Of a DNA stretch of 64,000 nucleotides, positions 33,217-41,399 are shown one piece after another (position 1 is the stretch's first letter; each line of letters begins with the position of its first letter). The DNA comes from Actinophytocola sp035995025. Its GTDB lineage: Bacteria > Actinomycetota > Actinomycetes > Mycobacteriales > Pseudonocardiaceae. The notes beneath the pieces were generated by a model. That model was not told where the DNA came from and ran no database searches. It was given only the letters and a program-made list of their open reading frames with translations. Position numbers and translations under genes: made by a program. The stretch covers positions 1 through 64,000 of the forward strand of contig DASYKY010000123.1 of NCBI GenBank assembly GCA_035995025.1. Reading direction: 5' to 3'.

Positions 33217-33855
33217 GTGACGGTTGAAGAGCGGCGCCGGGTCAAGCGGTTACCTCGCGAGGTACGCGAGCGACAGATCCTGGACGCCGCCGTCCGGGTG
33301 TTCTCCGGGCGCGGCTACCACAACGCCTCGATGGACGAGATCTCCGACGTCGCGGGCGTCTCCAAACCGATGATCTACGCGTACCTCGGGTCCAAGGAGG
33401 ACCTTTTCGCCGCGTGCATCCACCGCGAGGCGGCCAACCTGCTGGACGCGGTGACCCGCGGCGTCCACGGCGACCTGGCGCCGGACATGCAGCTCTGGCA
33501 CGGGCTGCGCGCGTTCTTCGACTACGTCGGCGAGCAGCGGGAAAGCTGGCAGGTGCTGCACCGCCAGGCGATCTCGCAGGGCGGCCCGTTCAGCGACGAG
33601 CTGCTGGCGATGCGGGACCAGGCGATCAGCCTGGTCGACACGCTGCTCGTGCGGGTGGCGACGAAGCAGGGCCTCGATGACAACGCCACCGAGGCCCTGG
33701 CCGCCGCCCTGGTCGGCGCCGCCGAGTCGCTGGCGGACTGGTGGCTCGACCACCCGGACGTGCCCGGCAAGGCCGTCGCGAACCGCCTGATGAACCTCGC
33801 CTGGATGGGCTTCGGCGACCTCGTCGAGGGCAACACCTGGCACCCCGACGACTAA
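33217..33855 (+). CDS. TetR-family regulator of lipid genes
   Basis: 212 residues. The N-terminal TetR helix-turn-helix is clear (RQILDAAVRVFSGRGYHNAS, then MDEISDVAGVSKPMIYAYLG), followed by a helical ligand domain. The GTG start follows GGGAGGACGAC. Its own promoter carries two copies of a 16-bp operator that also lies before fadE5 and between fabG4 and fadA2. By position and context it resembles the TetR gene (Rv0238) near the fadE5-htdX genes of M. tuberculosis. It likely responds to an acyl-CoA; this is inference. Confidence 0.88.
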   Translation: MTVEERRRVKRLPREVRERQILDAAVRVFSGRGYHNASMDEISDVAGVSKPMIYAYLGSKEDLFAACIHREAANLLDAVTRGVHGDLAPDMQLWHGLRAFFDYVGEQRESWQVLHRQAISQGGPFSDELLAMRDQAISLVDTLLVRVATKQGLDDNATEALAAALVGAAESLADWWLDHPDVPGKAVANRLMNLAWMGFGDLVEGNTWHPDD

Positions 33856-34008
33856 CCACAACCCCGCGCGCACGCGCGCGTGCAGAACGCAAGAAACGCA
33901 GACCCCCACCCTGTCCCGGGGGCGTCCCTCGATGCCAGTCTACCGGCTACCCCTGACAAAAAGGCTGGTCAGGCTCTTCCTGTGGACAACTCGGCGGTTG
34001 TGGACAGG

Positions 34009-34374
34009 TCAGGCCGGCGGGCGGTAGATGCCGAAGAGGTTGCCCGACGGGTCCTGCAGGTCGGCGAAGGTGAGGCCCGCCGGGGTCGTGGTCGGCGGGG
34101 TGACGATCTTGCCGCCCAGGCGCTCGGCTTCCGCGGCGGCCGCGGCGACGTCGTCGACGACCACCACGAACGTCGCTCGGGTCGGGGAGTTGCCCTGGGT
34201 GTCGGCGATGCCGCCGTGCGGCGCCGTCGCGTCCTTGCGGGTGGCCAGGTGGTAGCGGCCGCCGCCGTTGGGGTCGGCGGCGAACGTCCAGTGGAAGAGC
34301 CCGCCGTAGAACCGCTTCGCGCCCTCGGCGTCGTCGGTGTCGACCTGGATCCAGTTGACCGTGCCGTGCTCCAT
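34009..34374 (-). CDS. VOC-family (glyoxalase/bleomycin-resistance-fold) protein
   Basis: 121 residues with paired beta-alpha-beta-beta-beta units: VNWIQVDTDDAEGAKRFYGGLFHWTF at the start and ATFVVVVDDVAAAAAEAERLGGKI ending in TFADLQDPSGNLFGIYRP. Glu/His metal ligands are incomplete, so it may be a ligand-binding rather than catalytic member. Downstream of the WYL regulator gene in the same direction with a 75-bp gap. Confidence 0.85.
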   Translation of the reverse strand: MEHGTVNWIQVDTDDAEGAKRFYGGLFHWTFAADPNGGGRYHLATRKDATAPHGGIADTQGNSPTRATFVVVVDDVAAAAAEAERLGGKIVTPPTTTPAGLTFADLQDPSGNLFGIYRPPA

Positions 34375-34449
34375 GGTGATGCCTCCTGATGTGGAAATCT
34401 CGGTGGCACCAAGGATCGGGGGCGTTCGCGACAGCAGCCCGTCGGTGTT

Positions 34450-35154
34450 TCAGACCAGTGCGGCGACCCGCGTCACGTGGCCGGGCAGGTCCACCGCCAG
34501 CGACTCGGGCGGGCGCGCGGGCGCGCGGCGGCCGGTGTCGTGGAACGTGACGATCCGGTCGACGCGGAACGCGCGCAGCTCGTCGCGCAGCAGGCACCAG
34601 CCCACCAGGTACCAGCCGTGCCGCCCGGACAGGAACGTCACCGGCTCGATCTCACGCTCGGTCGGCACGCCGTGCCGGTCGACGTAGTCGATCCGCAGCA
34701 CGCGCCTGGCCGCCATCGCGTCCTCGATGACCAGCGGGATGTCCGCCGGCTCCGCCACGTCCGGCTTCGCGACGAACTGGACGCGCTCGGCCAGCTCGCG
34801 CGCCGCCGACGCCTGCCGCGCGGGCATCGCCGCCATGATCTTGCGCAGCGCGCTGTGCGCCTCGCGGGCGAACGGCGAGCCGGCCGCGCCGCGCAGCGCC
34901 ACCGACACCGCGACCGCCTCGGCGGGCGTGAAGTTCAGCGGTGGCAACGTCATCGACGGGTCCAGCGTGTACCCGCCGCGGCGGCCCACGTCGGCGTAGA
35001 TCGGGACGCCCGCCTGCTGCAACGCACCGATGTCACGCTCGATCGTGCGCACGCTGACCTCGTACCGCTCCGCGATGCGGCGCGCCGACCGCCGCCGCGG
35101 CGCGATCGCGCGCAGCTCCTCGACGATGGCGTACAACCGGTCCGTTCGGTTCAT
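34450..35154 (-). CDS. WYL-domain transcriptional regulator (YafY type)
   Basis: 234 residues. The N-terminal HTH_11 domain is TDRLYAIVEELRAIAPRRRSARRIAER with the wing ERDIGALQQAGVPIYADVG. The WYL domain lies at about 140-205 (RVLRIDYVDRHGVPTEREIEPV; GRHGWYLVGWCLLRDELRAFRVDRI). WYL domains sense nucleic acids or small ligands. It probably controls the VOC gene downstream. Confidence 0.9.
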   Translation of the reverse strand: MNRTDRLYAIVEELRAIAPRRRSARRIAERYEVSVRTIERDIGALQQAGVPIYADVGRRGGYTLDPSMTLPPLNFTPAEAVAVSVALRGAAGSPFAREAHSALRKIMAAMPARQASAARELAERVQFVAKPDVAEPADIPLVIEDAMAARRVLRIDYVDRHGVPTEREIEPVTFLSGRHGWYLVGWCLLRDELRAFRVDRIVTFHDTGRRAPARPPESLAVDLPGHVTRVAALV

Positions 35155-35189
35155 GCCGCGACGCTAGCCACGGGCACCGACAAAACCGG

Positions 35190-36053
35190 CTACCCTGCCG
35201 TCCCCTCCAGATGCGGCTTTCCGTTGCGCGCGCCGAACAGCTCGAACCGCCAGCCCGCGCCGTCCCGCGCGGCCGCGAAGCCGACCGTCGCCGGCAGCAG
35301 GACCGGGGTCTTGAACCGGACGTCCACGGTGAACGCGTCGGGCAGGCGGCCTTCGAACGCCGCGAGGCAGCGGGCCTTCGTCCACATGCCGTGCGCGATC
35401 GCCCGCGGGTAGCCGAACATCTTCGCGGTCAGCTTGTGCAGGTGGATGGGATTGCGGTCACCGGACACCTCGCCGTAGCGCCGCCCGATGTCGTCGGGCA
35501 CCCGCCAGCTCGCCGTCGCCGCCGGCGGTTCGCGGCGCTCCTTCTTCTCCTCCGGCGAACCGGAGCCAGCACCGGAACCGGAACCGGAACTGCCGCCGCG
35601 GCGCAGGTACGTCGACACGTCCGTCCACACGACATCGCCGCCGACCAGCGCCTCGGAGATCATGTCGAACTGCCTGCCACGCGGGTGGTCCCGCAGGTTC
35701 GCCACGTGCACGCGCAGCTCCAGCTCGTCGGCGAGCGACAGCGGGCGGGACTGCGTGATCCGGTTCGCCACGTGCACGGAGCCGGCCAGCGGGAACGGGA
35801 AGTCGCCGGCCGCCATCAGCTTGATCTGCAACGGAAAGGTCAGCACGTGCGGGTAGGTGGCCGGCAGCTCGTCGGCGAGCCGGAACCCGCAGACCCTGTT
35901 GTACGCGGCCAGGTGCGCCGGGTCGGTCCGCACGCCGGTCAGCGCGTACGCCGTGTCGGGCAGCTCGCCGCCCTTACGCCGGAACCCCGACAGCACGGCC
36001 CTCGGGTACAGGGTCGCCAGGCTGGGCGGGCCGGACAGCTCGGTGATCGCCAT
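35190..36053 (-). CDS. htdX: MaoC-type 3-hydroxyacyl dehydratase HtdX
   Basis: 287 residues with a double hot-dog fold. The C-terminal hydratase motif is YGEVSGDRNPIHLHKLTAK with catalytic Asp/His, then AIAHGMWTKA. An acidic-neutral linker of Gly/Ser repeats (SGSGSGAGSGSP), coded by a GGAACC-type hexanucleotide repeat at about 35559-35592, joins the halves. It dehydrates (R)-3-hydroxyacyl-CoA/ACP in a FAS-II-like or beta-oxidation cycle with FabG4. Start 1 nt after the fabG4 stop, so one operon, as in M. tuberculosis (Rv0241c-Rv0242c). Confidence 0.93.
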   Translation of the reverse strand: MAITELSGPPSLATLYPRAVLSGFRRKGGELPDTAYALTGVRTDPAHLAAYNRVCGFRLADELPATYPHVLTFPLQIKLMAAGDFPFPLAGSVHVANRITQSRPLSLADELELRVHVANLRDHPRGRQFDMISEALVGGDVVWTDVSTYLRRGGSSGSGSGAGSGSPEEKKERREPPAATASWRVPDDIGRRYGEVSGDRNPIHLHKLTAKMFGYPRAIAHGMWTKARCLAAFEGRLPDAFTVDVRFKTPVLLPATVGFAAARDGAGWRFELFGARNGKPHLEGTAG

Positions 36054-36054
36054 G

Positions 36055-37428
36055 TCACGCCCCCAGCAGGCTCTGGCCGCACACCCGCACGACGTTGCCG
36101 GTCACCGCGGCCGACGCCGGACTGGCATACCACGCAATGGTTTCCGCCACGTCGACCGGCAGGCCACCCTGGGACATGCTGTTCATCCGCCGCCCCGCCT
36201 CGCGGATGAACAGGGGGACCGCGGCGGTCATCTTCGTCTCGATGAACCCGGGTGCCACGGCGTTGATCGTCGCGCCGCGCTCGGCCAGCACCGGGGCGTA
36301 CGTGGCGACCATGCCGATCACGCCCGCCTTGCTGGTGGCGTAGTTGGTCTGCCCGACGTTGCCGGCGATGCCCGCGATCGACGAGACGCCGACGATCCGC
36401 CCGTTCTCCCGCAGCGTGCCCGCCTCGAGCAGCGCGTCGTTGATCGCGAGCTGGCTCGCGAGGTTCACCGCGAGCACGGCGTCCCAGGCGGAGTCCTTCA
36501 TCTTGCCGAGCGTCTTGTCCCGCGTGATGCCGGCGTTGTGCACCACGACGTCGACGCCGCCGTGCCGCTCGGTCAGATGCTTGACCAGCCGCGCCGGCGC
36601 GTCGGCCGCGGTGATGTCCAGCTGCAGCGTGGTGCCGCGGACCCGGTTGGCCACGGCCGACAGCTCGTCGCCCTGGGCCGGGATGTCCAGCGCCACCACG
36701 TGTGCGCCGTCGCGGGCAAGCACGTCGGCGATCGACGCGCCGATGCCCCGCGACGCGCCGGTGACCAGGGCGACCTTCCCGGCGAGCGGCCGGTCCCAGT
36801 CGTCCGGCTCGACGACCGCGGTGCGGTGCGTGCCGTGCGTGCCGTGCGTGCCGACCCGGATCACCTGCGCGTCCACGTACGCCGACTTCGCCGACAGCAG
36901 GAACCGCAGCGTCGACTCGGCGGCCGGTTCCGCGCCCGGCGCCACGTACACCAGCTGCACGGTGGCGCCGCGCTTGAGCTCCTTGCCGACCGAGCGGGTG
37001 AACCCCTCGAGGGCGCGCTGGGCGATGGCGGCGGCGCCCTCGACGGCCTCCGGCGGCGTGCCGAGCACGACCACCCGGCCGCACGTGCCGACCGTGCGGA
37101 TCACCGGGTGGAAGAAGTCGTACAGCTCGCGCAGCCGCTCCGGTGAGTCGATGCCGCTCGCGTCGAAGACGAGTGCCGCGTGCTTGGGCCGCTCGCCCTC
37201 GGGCGCGGTCAGCGGCTCCGTCAGCGCGTCGATCCCGGCCGACTTGAGCACGGCGTGCACCGTGTCGAGCAGGCGCCCGCCCGCCGCCACGCCGACGAGG
37301 GCCGGGCCGTTCAGCGCGGGGTCGCCCGGCCGGTAGCGGCGCAGCGGCGTCGGGTTGGGCAGGCCGAGCCTGCGCACGAGCTGCCGGCCGAGGCCGGAGC
37401 GGGCAAACTGCTGGTAGCGGTCGGTCAT
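36055..37428 (-). CDS. fabG4: 3-oxoacyl-ACP/CoA reductase FabG4 (two-domain)
   Basis: 457 residues, the long high-molecular-weight FabG class. The N-terminal flavodoxin-like domain (about 1-205) is followed by an NAD(H)-dependent SDR domain: VTGASRGIGASIADVLA, HNAGITRDKTLGKM, the catalytic Ser in GVSSIAGIAG and the Tyr-Lys pair in NYATSKAGVIG. Between the domains is a 9-bp tandem repeat coding THGTHGTH (36831-36853). It reduces 3-oxoacyl-CoA. It forms an operon with htdX and is divergent from fadA2 across a perfect 16-bp palindrome. Confidence 0.96.
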   Translation of the reverse strand: MTDRYQQFARSGLGRQLVRRLGLPNPTPLRRYRPGDPALNGPALVGVAAGGRLLDTVHAVLKSAGIDALTEPLTAPEGERPKHAALVFDASGIDSPERLRELYDFFHPVIRTVGTCGRVVVLGTPPEAVEGAAAIAQRALEGFTRSVGKELKRGATVQLVYVAPGAEPAAESTLRFLLSAKSAYVDAQVIRVGTHGTHGTHRTAVVEPDDWDRPLAGKVALVTGASRGIGASIADVLARDGAHVVALDIPAQGDELSAVANRVRGTTLQLDITAADAPARLVKHLTERHGGVDVVVHNAGITRDKTLGKMKDSAWDAVLAVNLASQLAINDALLEAGTLRENGRIVGVSSIAGIAGNVGQTNYATSKAGVIGMVATYAPVLAERGATINAVAPGFIETKMTAAVPLFIREAGRRMNSMSQGGLPVDVAETIAWYASPASAAVTGNVVRVCGQSLLGA

Positions 37429-37481
37429 GATGGTCCGCTTTCCGTGGTCGCGATCCGGTTTCCGCCTCATTCGACGCCGAG

Positions 37482-37497
37482 CCTACTCGCGAGTAGG
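37482..37497. promoter_or_regulatory. Perfect 16-bp palindromic operator between fabG4 and fadA2
   Basis: CCTACTCGCGAGTAGG is a complete palindrome placed 53 bp upstream of fabG4 and 45 bp upstream of fadA2, the best copy of a motif also seen before fadE5 and at the TetR gene. Confidence 0.7.
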
Positions 37498-37542
37498 TTA
37501 GGATTGCCAGCCGTAACGAAGTCGAGCACGGGGAAGTGACGT

Positions 37543-38820
37543 ATGGCTGAGGTGCGCAGGGTCGCGATCGTCGGTGGCAACCGGATCCCGTTCGCGCGGT
37601 CCAACCGCCGCTACGCCACCGCCGCCAACCAGGACATGTTCACCACGGCGCTCGACGGTCTGGTCAGCCGGTTCGGACTGCAGGACGAGCGGCTCGGCGA
37701 GGTCGCGGCGGGCGCGGTGCTCAAGCACAGCCGGGACTTCAACCTGGCCCGGGAGAGCGTGCTCGGCTCGCGGCTGTCCCCGGAGACGCCGGCCAACGAC
37801 GTGCAGCAGGCGTGCGGCACCGGGTTGCAGGCGGTGTTCCAGGTGGCCAACAAGATCGCGCTGGGGCAGATCGAGTCCGGCGTCGCGGGCGGCGTGGACA
37901 CCACGAGCGACGCGCCGCTCGGGCTGAACGAGGACCTGCGGCAGATCTTCCTGGAGCTGAACCGGGCCAGGTCGGTCGGCGCGCGGCTGCGGGCGCTGAC
38001 GAAGCTGCGGCCGGCGCAGATCGTGCCGGACATCCCGCGCAACGCCGAGCCGCGCACCGGCCTGTCGATGGGCGAGCACGCGGCGAGCACCGCGAAGGAG
38101 TGGGGCGTCAGCCGCGAGGCGCAGGACGAGCTGGCCGCCGCCTCGCACCAGAAGCTCGCGGCGGCCTACGAGCGCGGCTTCTTCGGCGACCTGCTCACGC
38201 CCTACCTCGGGCTGACCCGCGACGAGAACCTGCGGCCGGACTCGGCGGCGGACAAGCTCGCGAAGCTCAAGCCCGTGTTCGGCGGGTCCGAGGGGACCAT
38301 GACCGCGGGCAACTCGACGCCGCTGACCGACGGCGCGTCGACGGTGCTGCTGGCGTCGGAGGAGTGGGCGGCCGCGCACAGCCTGCCGGTGCTGGCGTTC
38401 CTGACGCACTCGGAGACGGCGGCGGTGGACTACGTGCACGGCCACGAGGGGCTGCTGATGGCGCCCGCGTACGCGGTGCCGCGGATGCTGGCCCGGGCCG
38501 GGTTGTCTTTGCAGGACTTCGACTTCTACGAGATGCACGAGGCGTTCGCCTCGCAGGTGCTGGCCACGCTGGCGGCCTGGGAGAGCGTCGACTTCGCGAA
38601 GGGGCGGCTGGGCCTGGACGAGCCGCTCGGGTCGATCGACCGGTCGAGGCTGAACGTCAACGGTTCCTCGCTGGCCGCGGGCCACCCGTTCGCCGCGACC
38701 GGCGGGCGGATCGTGGCCACCCTGGCCAAGCTCCTGGCGGAGAAGGGGTCGGGCCGGGGCCTGATCTCCATCTGCGCGGCGGGCGGCCAGGGTGTCACGG
38801 CGATCCTGGAAGCGGCCTAG
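37543..38820 (+). CDS. fadA2: Acetyl-CoA acetyltransferase FadA2 (thiolase)
   Basis: 425 residues. Catalytic nucleophile Cys in NDVQQACGTGLQAVF, His in FYEMHEAFASQ, and the second Cys in SICAAGGQGVT; the ending is AAGHPFAATGGRI. It cleaves 3-oxoacyl-CoA or condenses acyl units, the last step of beta-oxidation after FadE5 and FabG4 types. Ribosome site GGGGAAG. Its stop is directly adjacent to the stop of the convergent secreted-protein gene, with no room for a terminator. Confidence 0.96.
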   Translation: MAEVRRVAIVGGNRIPFARSNRRYATAANQDMFTTALDGLVSRFGLQDERLGEVAAGAVLKHSRDFNLARESVLGSRLSPETPANDVQQACGTGLQAVFQVANKIALGQIESGVAGGVDTTSDAPLGLNEDLRQIFLELNRARSVGARLRALTKLRPAQIVPDIPRNAEPRTGLSMGEHAASTAKEWGVSREAQDELAAASHQKLAAAYERGFFGDLLTPYLGLTRDENLRPDSAADKLAKLKPVFGGSEGTMTAGNSTPLTDGASTVLLASEEWAAAHSLPVLAFLTHSETAAVDYVHGHEGLLMAPAYAVPRMLARAGLSLQDFDFYEMHEAFASQVLATLAAWESVDFAKGRLGLDEPLGSIDRSRLNVNGSSLAAGHPFAATGGRIVATLAKLLAEKGSGRGLISICAAGGQGVTAILEAA

Positions 38821-39333
38821 TTACTGGGGAACCTGGGCGTTGCTCCAGCCGAGGTAGTTGACGAAGTAGCTCTTGTTGCTGCCGTGTCCGATGTGGCCGC
38901 CGATGCTGGACGAGTAGAAGCCGCCGCTCCCGTCGGAGATGCCGACGTGCCCGAACTGGCTGGTGTTCCAGTACACGAACGCGCCGCGCGGGGCGTTCCC
39001 GTCGCCGGGGTGCGCCTTACCGGCGTTGATCGCGCCCTGCCAGTGGGCCTTGGCCGAGGCCCAGACGCCGGTCGTGCCGTAGGCGTTCTCCACGGCCTTC
39101 TCGCACAGGCCCTCGTAGCCGGTGTTGCCGGCGTGGTTCTGCATCCACTGGATGGCACCGGTGATCGTGCCGTCGCCCGCGCCGAGCGGCCCGACGTCCT
39201 CGGCCGCGGTCGGCGCCTTTGTCGTGGCGGGCGCCGGAGCCGCGCTCGCGCTGGTGGCGAACGGGATGGCCAGAGCGAGAGCGGCGACGCCGACGGTGAG
39301 GGCGCGGGCTAACTTGGGCAGGAAAGTGTTCAC
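38821..39333 (-). CDS. Secreted NlpC/P60- or CHAP-like protein
   Basis: 170 residues with a Sec signal peptide (LARALTVGVAALALAIPFATSASAAP, in part; cleavage after ASA). The mature part has a cysteine-peptidase-like pattern: GLCEKAVENAYG (Cys), a later FGHVGISDG (His) and WNTSQ, as in small actinobacterial peptidoglycan hydrolases. It would act on the cell wall outside the membrane. The GTG start follows TTGGAGATCCC. Family assignment is by motif spacing only and could be wrong in detail. Confidence 0.72.
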   Translation of the reverse strand: MNTFLPKLARALTVGVAALALAIPFATSASAAPAPATTKAPTAAEDVGPLGAGDGTITGAIQWMQNHAGNTGYEGLCEKAVENAYGTTGVWASAKAHWQGAINAGKAHPGDGNAPRGAFVYWNTSQFGHVGISDGSGGFYSSSIGGHIGHGSNKSYFVNYLGWSNAQVPQ

Positions 39334-39453
39334 GGGATCTCCAAGTGAGACGTGATTTTCTAACCGACGAACGATCACGTTACCGGCGGCGACCGCCCGG
39401 TGCCAGACCGTGAAATTCACCAGTTGCCGGAGACGCCGCGACACGCCGGTAGC

Positions 39454-39489
39454 CGTTTCTGGCGCAATATCGGGCTCGCGCTAGAAACG
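39454..39489 (+). promoter_or_regulatory. Inverted repeat before ATPase gene
   Basis: CGTTTCTGGCGC and GCGCTAGAAACG form 12-nt arms with one mismatch and a 12-nt spacer, ending 16 nt before the GTG start. Likely operator or leader hairpin. Confidence 0.5.
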
Positions 39490-39505
39490 CCGATACGGTG
39501 CGATC

Positions 39506-40702
39506 GTGGACCCGGTGCGCAACCCCTTCGCCCCCGGTGCGGGGCAGCGCCCGCCCGAGCTCGCCGGGCGGGAGAAGGAGGTCAAGGCCTTCGACGTGGT
39601 GCTCGAGCGGGTCGCCCGCGGGCGCCCGGAACGCAGCCTCGTGCTGACCGGACTGCGCGGCGTCGGCAAGACCGTGCTGCTCGGCGAGCTTCGGTCGATG
39701 GCCGTGCGCCGCGGCTGGGGCGCCGGGAAGATCGAGGCGCGGCCGGACGCGGGACTGCGCAGGCCGCTGTCCGCCGCGCTGCACCGGGCCGTCCGGGACC
39801 TCGCCGTGCGCCACCGCGCGCCGGACCGGGTCGAGCAGGTTCTTGGCGTGCTCAAGGCGTTCGCGCTGCGGGCGAACCCCAGCGACTCGAAGATGCGCGA
39901 ACGCTGGCAGCCGGGCATCGACGTGTCGCCGACGCAGGGCCGGGCCGACTCCGGGGACATCGAGATCGACCTGGTGGAGCTGTTCACCGACGTCGCCGAG
40001 CTCGCGCAGGACGTCGGCACCGGCGTGGCGCTGCTGATCGACGAGATGCAGGACGTGACCGCCGAGGACATCTCCGCGCTGTGCGCCGCATGCCACGAGC
40101 TGTCCCAGTCCGGCGCGCCGTTCGTGGTGGTCGGCGCCGGGCTGCCGCACCTGCCGGCCGTGCTGTCCGCGTCGAAGTCCTACTCCGAGCGGCTGTTCCG
40201 GTACGTGCGCATCGACCGGCTCGACCGGGCCGACGCGGACCACGCGGTCATCGCCCCGGTGTCGCGCGAGGACGCGAGCATCACCGACGAGGCCCTCGAC
40301 GCGCTGTTCGACGCGGCGGGCGGGTACCCGTACTTCATCCAGGCGTACGGCAAGGCCGCGTGGGACGCGGCGCCGAGCGACCCGATCACGGCGGAGGATG
40401 TCGGGGTCGCGGCGCCGGAGGCGGAGGCGGAGCTCGCGGTCGGCTTCTTCGGCTCGCGCTACGAGCGGGCGACGCCGGCCGAGCGCGAGTACCTGCGCGC
40501 GATGGCCGAGCTGACGAAGGGCAAGACCGACGAGGGCGCGGCGACCTCGGACATCGCGTCACACCTGGGACGCAAGGCGTCCTCGCTGTCGCCGGCCCGG
40601 GACTCGCTGATCAAGAAGGGCCTCATCTACTCGGCTGAGCGCGGCCGGATCGCGTTCACCGTGCCGCACTTCGGGCGGTACCTGCTGAACATGGACGAGT
40701 AG
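39506..40702 (+). CDS. AAA/Orc-like ATPase
   Basis: 398 residues. Walker A VLTGLRGVGKTVLLG at about residues 46-60, Walker B GVALLIDEMQD at about 169-179, a sensor-like FVVVGAGLPHLPAVL, and a C-terminal winged-helix-like part (ATSDIASHLGRKASSLSPARDSLIKKGLI in part). The overall pattern is that of archaeal-type Orc1/Cdc6-like or STAND ATPases common in actinobacteria; the role is not known. It stands alone and is flanked by inverted repeats that share TTTCTGGCG, a terminator on the right and a possible operator on the left. Confidence 0.8.
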   Translation: MDPVRNPFAPGAGQRPPELAGREKEVKAFDVVLERVARGRPERSLVLTGLRGVGKTVLLGELRSMAVRRGWGAGKIEARPDAGLRRPLSAALHRAVRDLAVRHRAPDRVEQVLGVLKAFALRANPSDSKMRERWQPGIDVSPTQGRADSGDIEIDLVELFTDVAELAQDVGTGVALLIDEMQDVTAEDISALCAACHELSQSGAPFVVVGAGLPHLPAVLSASKSYSERLFRYVRIDRLDRADADHAVIAPVSREDASITDEALDALFDAAGGYPYFIQAYGKAAWDAAPSDPITAEDVGVAAPEAEAELAVGFFGSRYERATPAEREYLRAMAELTKGKTDEGAATSDIASHLGRKASSLSPARDSLIKKGLIYSAERGRIAFTVPHFGRYLLNMDE

Positions 40703-40722
40703 CGTCCTCTGCCCCTTTCTGG

Positions 40723-40750
40723 CGACGTCTAGCGATCTTGCTAGACGTCG
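40723..40750 (+). terminator. ATPase-gene terminator
   Basis: Perfect 11-bp stem CGACGTCTAGC / GCTAGACGTCG with a 6-nt loop, 20 nt after the stop. Confidence 0.8.
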
Positions 40751-40934
40751 GGATACTCCTGCATCGACTCTTGTTCGGCATCTGGACACGTCCGGCTCAG
40801 CATCTTGTTGACCGATGAATCCTCGGCATGTGTCCCGCTTCACCGAATAAACAGGTGCCATGTGGCGTTGTAACGAGCATAATGGTCAGTAGCTGGAGGA
40901 GCCAGCGACGTTATCTAGGGAGATGCAGAACGCC

Positions 40935-41075
40935 ATGAACATCACCGCAAAGCTCCGCGCCCGCCGCGTCGAGTCCCGCAACCGCAGGGCGGTGAACAAC
41001 GCCCTGGCTCAGGCCAAGACCCCTGCCATGCGTGACGAGATCCTGGCGGTCGCACAGCGGCAGCAGATCCGATAA
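40935..41075 (+). CDS. Small basic peptide, 46 residues
   Basis: Reads MNITAKLRARRVESRNRRAV... and ends MRDEILAVAQRQQIR. It is Arg-rich and helical, resembling short actinobacterial peptides that end in a MRDEL-type helix. An in-frame ATG at 40923 directly abuts AGGGAG, while the ATG at 40935 lies 12 nt behind it, so the start is uncertain. A strong terminator follows 61 nt downstream. Function unknown. Confidence 0.6.
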   Translation: MNITAKLRARRVESRNRRAVNNALAQAKTPAMRDEILAVAQRQQIR

Positions 41076-41135
41076 ATCGAGAAACTTCTTCGTGGGTGTG
41101 TAACGCCCCAGGCGAACCCCACGATGAACCGGATG

Positions 41136-41180
41136 ACCCCGTAGTGCTGGCGGACCCCCGACCTGGCAGCACTACGGGGT
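41136..41180 (+). terminator. Terminator after small basic peptide gene
   Basis: Perfect 14-bp stem ACCCCGTAGTGCTG / CAGCACTACGGGGT with a 17-nt loop, then TTTCC. Confidence 0.85.
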
Positions 41181-41399
41181 TTCCATATGGCTGCTCGCCG
41201 CTTTGCGGCTTCGCAACCACCCCTTCGTCATGACTCTGGGGGCCGAGCCCCCCAAACCCCCACGGTGCGAGCTTCTAACGACCCGACGTTGTTGCGTTGG
41301 TGGCCACCCGGCCCTCAGTATGTTGGTGGCTGACCAACTTCGGACAATTCTTCGTTGGTTCCTTGTCCTGCTCGGTGATCACCCCGCACAGTTCCTGGC
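41181..41399 (+). promoter_or_regulatory. Leader/promoter region of GH38 operon
   Basis: No gene is seen. Features are a short hairpin GGGGGC-CGA-GCCCCC (41238-41252) and a perfect inverted repeat GTTGGT-N5-ACCAAC (41322-41338), 62 bp before the mannosidase start, a candidate operator. TTGGT-like words recur through the region. Confidence 0.45.

Noticed and set aside
33860..33885. GCGCGCACGCGCGCGTGC as a Z-DNA or operator element
   Set aside because: Short alternating GC run with no clear relation to either flanking gene; expected by chance in such DNA.
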